From Bacteroidales bacterium UBA4353 (GTDB taxonomy: Bacteria; Bacteroidota; Bacteroidia; Bacteroidales; Paludibacteraceae), in NCBI GenBank assembly GCA_002394025.1, contig DGSV01000063.1:1-15984 (forward strand): a stretch of DNA of 15,984 nucleotides, written 5' to 3'. A program made the translations under genes and the position numbers. Shown one piece after another: positions 1 to 3,860 of the stretch. The stretch's first letter is position 1. Every line of letters starts with the position of its first letter. The notes below the pieces were generated by a model that saw only the letters and a program-made list of their open reading frames with translations, was not told the DNA's origin and ran no database searches.

Positions 1-23
1 GGTTCGAATCCCTCTCTTTCCGC
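1..23 (+). tRNA. 3' end of a tRNA gene, probably tRNA-Ser (partial)
   Basis: The window opens with a T-loop signature (GGTTCGAATC) followed by the 3' strand of the T stem, a seven-base acceptor strand (TCTTTCC) and a G at the discriminator position. G73 fits a bacterial tRNA-Ser, but the anticodon is outside the window, so the identity is an inference. A complete CCA tail is not encoded; the next bases are CAC. A terminator hairpin follows at 43-75. Confidence 0.75.
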
Positions 24-42
24 ACAACGATTTAATAATGTC

Positions 43-75
43 AGCGGTAGTGAACAGCGCTATCGCTTTTTTTTT
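43..75 (+). terminator. Intrinsic terminator downstream of the tRNA
   Basis: AGCGGTAG (43-50) pairs with CTATCGCT (60-67) as an 8-bp stem with one G-T pair and a nine-base loop. It is followed by an uninterrupted run of T to 75. This is a classic Rho-independent terminator for the tRNA transcript. It ends only eight bases before the next start codon. Confidence 0.8.
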
Positions 76-83
76 GATAGATA

Positions 84-860
84 TTGGCGCAACTATGTCA
101 CATATTGCTCACGAGGTATAATCTCGCCATCGATGTTGATGACGGGACTAATTTGCGTCGGTTATGGCTTGAGAATAGGAAACATCTTTTCGAGACCTAC
201 TGTCTGCCATCAGTATGTCGTCAGACGTGTCAAGACTTCATTTGGCTCGTGTTTTTCGATGAGCGTGTGGACGAGATTCTCAAGAAAGATATCAACCGAT
301 GGCAAGCATTGTGCCCGCAGTTCACGCCAGTATATCTCCCATTCGGACAGGACGACTTCTATCGCGAAAAATTTACTCAACTGGCGAGCAGTTATGCGTC
401 TCATAGTGACTTACTCATTACATCGCGTGTTGATAATGACGATGCCTTAGCGGATGATTATATGCAACGTGTTAAGGATTTAGCACTATGCGAACAATCA
501 TTGCCGTGCGTCATATCATTTCCCAAAGGTATGCAGCATTATCATAAGCACAACGTGTCATATCTCATCAATTACCCTGACAATCATTTTATCAGCCTTG
601 TGGAACCACATGGCGAATACAGCACTGTGCTTGCCTTTGACCACCGCTTTGCAGACCGATATGCACCCATAGTATTTATTGACACAGACAAACCCATGTG
701 GACGCAGACGCTGCATGGCGGAAACCTGATGAACGATTTTCACAGACGCCTGAAACCCCAATGCATAACCCATAACGCCAAGAGTTATGCCCTGCTCACG
801 TGGCTCTACATCAGGCATATAGCGCAAGTGCTGGCAAAGCCCTTCACAAGACTTCGATAG
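84..860 (+). CDS. Putative rhamnosyl/glycosyltransferase (GT-A-like family)
   Basis: This 258-residue cytosolic protein resembles the putative rhamnosyltransferase family, which is thought to transfer sugars onto surface glycans. The family-like features are the N-terminal strand with LLTRYNL (about 8-14), the FIWLVFFDE segment (about 52-60) and an acidic RVDNDDALADDY motif (about 115-126) at the place where GT-A enzymes carry a metal/nucleotide-sugar binding DxD. The LINYPDNHFISLVEP stretch follows further on. The start is TTG at 84: an in-frame TAG lies at 78-80 and there is no ATG before the conserved N-terminal strand. The gene begins eight bases after the tRNA terminator, so there is no room for a promoter between them. 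Transcription may come from read-through. Donor sugar and acceptor cannot be inferred, and no other glycan genes are nearby. Confidence 0.72.
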   Translation: MAQLCHILLTRYNLAIDVDDGTNLRRLWLENRKHLFETYCLPSVCRQTCQDFIWLVFFDERVDEILKKDINRWQALCPQFTPVYLPFGQDDFYREKFTQLASSYASHSDLLITSRVDNDDALADDYMQRVKDLALCEQSLPCVISFPKGMQHYHKHNVSYLINYPDNHFISLVEPHGEYSTVLAFDHRFADRYAPIVFIDTDKPMWTQTLHGGNLMNDFHRRLKPQCITHNAKSYALLTWLYIRHIAQVLAKPFTRLR

Positions 861-868
861 TCGCTTAA

Positions 869-972
869 CGCTTGTCCTCTTTTTCCTCTTTTGTGTTTCT
901 TTGTCGTGTCCGGCGCGTTCTTTTTGTCGTGTCCGTTGTGTTCTTTTTGTCGTGTCTGGCGTGTCCTTTGTC
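869..972. other. 104-base A-free stretch (extreme strand asymmetry)
   Basis: From 869 to 972 the plus strand contains no adenine at all; it is made of T, C and G. The stretch joins the end of the glycosyltransferase region to the repeat array downstream of the transposase, and includes the first short repeat units. No credible coding function is seen on either strand here. Confidence 0.85.
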
Positions 973-1127
973 AGGTTCCTCGTGCGTCAGCTGGGTTGCT
1001 GTCGTGTCCGGCGTCGTTTTTTTGTCGTGTCCGGCGTGTCCTTTGTCAGGTTCCTTGCGCGTCAGCGGGGTTGCTGTCGTGTCCGGCGTGTTCTTTGTCA
1101 GGTTCCTCGCGCGTCAGCGCGAGGGTT
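903..1127. repeat. Compound direct-repeat array with 23-bp and 52-bp units
   Basis: Copies begin with GTCGTGTCCGG or a close variant at 903, 926, 949, 1001, 1024 and 1076. The spacings are 23, 23, 52, 23 and 52 bp. The short unit is the GTCGTGTCC core plus a T-rich tail. The long unit (949-1000, 1024-1075, 1076-about 1127) adds GTCAGGTTCC and a GC-rich palindromic segment around GTCA. Only the part from 1046 rightwards is inside the transposase gene. The same words recur inside that gene (1697-1815) and upstream of it (2265-2317), so the array belongs to the transposase locus. Confidence 0.85.
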
Positions 1128-2227
1128 GTTGCCAGGTCTGCGGCGTAGCAGTTCATGTTGAGGCATTGCGAGCGAGTGATGCGCATTTCTGCCGTCTCGG
1201 GACTGTAGTCAGCGTAAGGCGCTAAGACTAGCAGAAAGCCTTCGGAGCAACCCTGTAAATCCCGCCCTGTAGGATAGATAAACTTGCCGTCTAATCCCCT
1301 GTTGACGATGCGGATAATCGGCATCTTTTCTTCGTAGGCAGCCTCGTAGACCGCTTTCTCTGCCGGAGAAATGAACGGCGACACTAGAACGGCCCCGCAT
1401 CTGGCGAGGCGCATATAGTGCTCCACCTCATGTGCTATCTTCTCAGCACTCAGATTACGATGGCAACGCACTTGTACGCGCTCAGGGTATGTAATAAGGA
1501 ACGTATTTCCCATTGCCGTATAAGAATGCCCCTGCTTGCCGGCCCTGAAATCAAATGTCTTGCGAAGCCTGTTAGGAAAACGGTGCTTCAGCCACAGCCG
1601 ACGAGGGTTATCGTGCAGGTATTTATACCATGCGTCCAACTGTCCCTTATGATAGAGAATCTTATCATTGAACCCGGGTGCGAAGAGAGGCTCTCTGTCG
1701 TGTGCGCCGTGTCCTTTGTCGTGTGCGGTGGCGTCTCTGTCAGGTTCGTCGTGTCCTTTGTCGGGCGTCGGTTCGTCGTGTCCTTTGTCGGGTGCGCCGT
1801 GCGTCAGCGCGGCGTCTTGTTCCCGCCATAGCTCTCGCGAGCAGTCGCCCTTCCAGGCTCCTATCATCCGGCTCAGACTCCAGCCTTGCGGCAAAGTATC
1901 GTGAATGCGAATGATGCCATGAAAATGATTGGGCATCAGCTGATACTGATACACCTGAACCCTGATACCCGTCTTTTCTGTCACCATTGCTGCCATCCTG
2001 CGGAAAGCGGCAACGACGTATTCGCCCAGCGCAGTCGGCAGGATAGTGGCCTCATCGGGCGTGCTGCCTGTCAGTTCGCCTAAAATGCGACGCCGGTCTG
2101 TCGTGGTCACCGTTATCAGATAGATGCACGGAGCGGAATAATCATGCCCCTCTTTACGCCGCAGGCGGTTATGCTTCACCTCGGCGCGTACTATCCTTTT
2201 GCTCTCCGTGTTGCTGTCGTTTTCCAT
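1046..2227 (-). CDS. REP-associated tyrosine transposase (RAYT, Y1/IS200-like) with extra C-terminal domain
   Basis: The 393-residue protein has the Y1 single-strand transposase fold: YLITVTTTDRRRILGEL (36-52), the HUH metal-binding motif in LMPNHFHGII (His101, His103), and a helix with WYKYLHDNPRR (200-210) whose Tyr201 or Tyr203 is the candidate nucleophile. RAYTs cut and join single-stranded DNA at REP hairpins and are usually single-copy domesticated genes. A low-complexity insert (about 140-180, repeated DKGHDEP) separates the HUH motif from the tyrosine helix and is encoded by the local DNA repeats. Residues about 225-365 form a second domain with GAVLVSPFISPAEKAVYEAA and a downstream YP and small-residue pattern reminiscent of DprA/SLOG Rossmann folds (inference). 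The last about 22 residues are read from the repeat array. Start is ATG at 2227; the frame stays open upstream through repeat sequence but without another ATG. Confidence 0.85.
   Translation of the reverse strand: MENDSNTESKRIVRAEVKHNRLRRKEGHDYSAPCIYLITVTTTDRRRILGELTGSTPDEATILPTALGEYVVAAFRRMAAMVTEKTGIRVQVYQYQLMPNHFHGIIRIHDTLPQGWSLSRMIGAWKGDCSRELWREQDAALTHGAPDKGHDEPTPDKGHDEPDRDATAHDKGHGAHDREPLFAPGFNDKILYHKGQLDAWYKYLHDNPRRLWLKHRFPNRLRKTFDFRAGKQGHSYTAMGNTFLITYPERVQVRCHRNLSAEKIAHEVEHYMRLARCGAVLVSPFISPAEKAVYEAAYEEKMPIIRIVNRGLDGKFIYPTGRDLQGCSEGFLLVLAPYADYSPETAEMRITRSQCLNMNCYAADLATTLALTREEPDKEHAGHDSNPADAQGT
1105..1124. repeat. REP-like hairpin 1 (in the 3' end of the transposase gene)
   Basis: CCTCGCGC (1105-1112) and GCGCGAGG (1117-1124) form a perfect 8-bp stem around the four-base loop GTCA. 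It is the best copy of the palindromic segment carried by the 52-bp unit. Copies in the units at 949 and 1024 are degenerate. It lies in coding sequence and encodes part of LALTREEP on the minus strand. Confidence 0.7.
1697..1815. repeat. Repeat cluster inside the transposase coding sequence
   Basis: The segment repeats the words GTCGTGTCCTTTGTC and GTGCGCCGTG seen in the flanking arrays. Two copies of TTCGTCGTGTCCTTTGTCGG start at 1745 and 1772, a 27-bp period that keeps the reading frame and gives DKGHDEPTP followed by DKGHDEPDR. More diverged copies run left to about 1697. The cluster sits between the HUH motif and the tyrosine helix. Confidence 0.8.
1795..1814. repeat. REP-like hairpin 2 (inside the transposase gene)
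   Basis: CGCCGTGC (1795-1802) and GCGCGGCG (1807-1814) pair with one T-G wobble around the loop GTCA. The sequence is identical to the copy upstream of the gene at 2297-2316. It encodes AALTHGA in the transposase. Confidence 0.7.
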
Positions 2228-2264
2228 TTCGTTGTCTTGTTCGTTGCTGTCGTTTTCTTTTTTT

Positions 2265-2317
2265 GTCAGGTGCGCCGTGTCCTTTTTTGTCAGGTGCGCC
2301 GTGCGTCAGCGCGGCGT
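2265..2317. repeat. Repeat pair and REP-like hairpin 3 in the transposase leader
   Basis: Two copies of GTCAGGTGCGCCGTG start at 2265 and 2289, 24 bp apart. The second runs into CGCCGTGC-GTCA-GCGCGGCG (2297-2316), the same hairpin as at 1795-1814. This segment lies between the transposase promoter and its start codon, so it should be in the 5' untranslated leader of the mRNA. Confidence 0.75.
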
Positions 2318-2330
2318 TCTTATCCGCCTG

Positions 2331-2361
2331 CAAATATACTACTAATCCGCGACATGCTCAA
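2331..2361 (-). promoter_or_regulatory. Bacteroidetes-type promoter for the transposase gene
   Basis: On the minus strand TATATTTG (2338-2331) matches the TAnnTTTG -7 box. A TTG lies 20 bases upstream (2361-2359), near the expected -33 position. Transcription would start near 2325, giving a leader of about 100 bases that contains hairpin 3. Confidence 0.6.
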
Positions 2362-2381
2362 TGCCATTTGACAAAAAAAAA

Positions 2382-2409
2382 TTGCTGTCCGGTAAAATTG
2401 CTATCTTTG
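2382..2409 (+). promoter_or_regulatory. Bacteroidetes-type promoter facing away from the transposase
   Basis: TATCTTTG (2402-2409) is a full match to TAnnTTTG. TTG at 2382-2384 could be the -33 element, although the 17-base spacing is slightly short. It diverges from the transposase promoter. No plus-strand gene follows; the transcript would run into the strong terminator at 2472-2520. Confidence 0.45.
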
Positions 2410-2415
2410 CACATG

Positions 2416-2520
2416 TTACTAAGGTTTTATGGTAAAAACAAAGGTTACATCCTTTTAGCGCGTAAATACCAAAAACGTCATGTCTTATTCGTAAAAATAG
2501 ACATGACGTTTTGTTTTTTT
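2416..2520 (+). ncRNA. Candidate small RNA between a promoter and a terminator
   Basis: A transcript starting about six bases after the box at 2402-2409 and ending in the T-run at 2514-2520 would be about 100 nt long. It includes the 14-bp terminator stem. I recognise no known RNA family. A frame opening with ATG at 2412 runs through the terminator into the antisense of the next gene, so it is not a convincing small protein. Alternatively the promoter is fortuitous and the hairpin serves only the minus-strand gene. Confidence 0.3.
2472..2520. terminator. Bidirectional intrinsic terminator
   Basis: AAAACGTCATGTCT (2472-2485) pairs perfectly with AGACATGACGTTTT (2499-2512), a 14-bp stem with a 13-base loop. 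On the plus strand a run of seven T follows (2514-2520). On the minus strand the stem ends in T5 and lies 23 bases past the stop of the lipoprotein gene, so it probably ends that transcript. Confidence 0.8.
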
Positions 2521-2543
2521 GGAAGTTTCAGTGTTCTGTGTTA

Positions 2544-3773
2544 TCAGTGGTATTTGACGGTGTCGAGGGCTATCACTATGCCGTTTTTATACACTGTCAG
2601 CCATTCGGGATTTACCGTGTACATGTATTCACCCTTGTCGAATATGTAACTGGTGTCGAATGCTCCTTTGCCGGAGCCATATATTACTATATCCGGCTTT
2701 AGCGACATATCCTTGCCGCCACTCCATGAGGCGTAGCGATAGCCGCCGGTAGCCATGCTGTCAATGCGAACAGTGAAGCGTTGATAGGTACGCATCATTT
2801 TGAGTTCTACGAAGTCATGAAGGCTCTCATGAAGCCAGTAGCCGGCATCAATACCTATGCTGTCAAAAGACATGCCGTTGAAGCTATACAGCGCGTAGCG
2901 GTCGGTAGGTGTTTGGTAGTCGTTGACCGCAGGCAAGTAGATGGTCTGAGTCAGTTCATCGTACTTTTGCAACCAGTCCATGCCATATCCGTTGTCAGCT
3001 ATGTCGTACCAGTCGAACAAAGCATGGTCTGCTACCACGTAATATCTTTGTTTGCCATTTTGCGTGAATAGCGCCATTCCCGATAGCGTATCACCAACAA
3101 TGCTCATAGCGTCGAAAGCTATGCCGCGATGTCCCGAGTCAAATTTTTGTGAGTTAGCTATTAAGTAGATGCGTTGACCGCTGTTGCTATCTATCTGATA
3201 TATAGAATCTATCATGCAACCTTGCGAGGGGTATTCGTATGAAGAGTAATACTCCGACCATTGCTCTGCAGAAATGCTATCAGTGTCTGTATGGTTGCCG
3301 TTGAGGGAAGTATAGACTTCTCCGTCAGAACCAAGAAGTTGTTGGTAGTACACGTAAAATGGCATAGTACCACCTTGATAAGTATCATGGACATAATAAC
3401 GCAATCGACCATCGGGAGAGCTCACAATCTTAATGATGTTATTGAGCTGATTAAGGCGTTGAAAGTCATAAAACAGTGTCTTTGGATTGTTCACGAGTAG
3501 TTCGCCGAGTTTCTTAAAAAGTTCGTAACGCCCCGTTTTCATTTTCTCACCATCAAAGTCGCGCTCGTTAGTGCTTCTCTCATATTTGTTGCATGCCAAC
3601 ACTATATCCATTTCACTTTTTGCTATCGCCGCTGAGTCAGCTGCTGTGAGCACTTCGATAGGCGGCAGTGGAGGTGGTATTACTTTGGTGTCCTGGCTGT
3701 TTTTATTCTTGCCTGTGCAGCAGCATAGCAGCAAGGCTAACACTACATATATGATATTATTATGCGTTGACAT
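2544..3773 (-). CDS. Putative lipoprotein of unknown function
   Basis: I do not recognise this 409-residue protein. It starts with a short positively charged-to-hydrophobic leader (about residues 7-16) running into LLLCCCTGK, so lipidation at one of Cys17-19 is likely, although the residue before Cys17 is Leu rather than the usual small residue. A Pro-rich spacer (VIPPPLPP, about 31-38) follows. The rest is rich in Tyr, Asp and short alternating strands with SPDGRLRYYVHDT, suggesting a beta-rich, perhaps propeller-like, envelope domain; this is inference. The ATG at 3773 lies 19 bases after a hairpin that follows glgP, and I find no TAnnTTTG box in the gap. Expression may depend on read-through from glgP or on a promoter I cannot see. 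A terminator follows at 2472-2520. Confidence 0.75.
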   Translation of the reverse strand: MSTHNNIIYVVLALLLCCCTGKNKNSQDTKVIPPPLPPIEVLTAADSAAIAKSEMDIVLACNKYERSTNERDFDGEKMKTGRYELFKKLGELLVNNPKTLFYDFQRLNQLNNIIKIVSSPDGRLRYYVHDTYQGGTMPFYVYYQQLLGSDGEVYTSLNGNHTDTDSISAEQWSEYYSSYEYPSQGCMIDSIYQIDSNSGQRIYLIANSQKFDSGHRGIAFDAMSIVGDTLSGMALFTQNGKQRYYVVADHALFDWYDIADNGYGMDWLQKYDELTQTIYLPAVNDYQTPTDRYALYSFNGMSFDSIGIDAGYWLHESLHDFVELKMMRTYQRFTVRIDSMATGGYRYASWSGGKDMSLKPDIVIYGSGKGAFDTSYIFDKGEYMYTVNPEWLTVYKNGIVIALDTVKYH

Positions 3774-3791
3774 GATACTTAAATTTTAAAG

Positions 3792-3835
3792 AAGCCGGCG
3801 TTAGTAGTCATGTCACTCAACGCCGGCTTTTTATT
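3792..3835. terminator. Hairpin terminator between glgP and the lipoprotein gene
   Basis: AAGCCGGCGTT (3792-3802) pairs with AACGCCGGCTT (3819-3829), 11 bp with a 16-base loop. The T-run is good on the plus strand (T5 then AT-rich). On the minus strand, the direction of transcription of both neighbours, the tail is broken (CTTCTTTAAAATTT), so termination after glgP may be partial. The stem also sits directly in front of the lipoprotein start codon. Confidence 0.65.
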
Positions 3836-3860
3836 TATTACTGATTTTTTGTTCTTCTTC

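Noticed and set aside
903..1127. CRISPR array
   Set aside because: The copies are directly adjacent without unique spacers of constant length, and no cas genes are present. The pattern is a compound tandem repeat.
872..1225. Several overlapping plus-strand open frames rich in Cys, Val, Arg and Ser
   Set aside because: They are translations of the A-poor repeat array and of the antisense of the transposase gene. Their repetitive, hydrophobic composition changes with frame and has no conserved look.
1418..2371. Plus-strand open frames across the transposase gene
   Set aside because: All lie antisense to the transposase, which has clear catalytic motifs; the repeats and low stop density explain the open frames.
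2263..2649. Plus-strand frame of up to 128 codons crossing the promoter and terminator region
   Set aside because: It begins inside the repeat, crosses a strong terminator stem and ends in the antisense of the lipoprotein gene; no motif or plausible start context.
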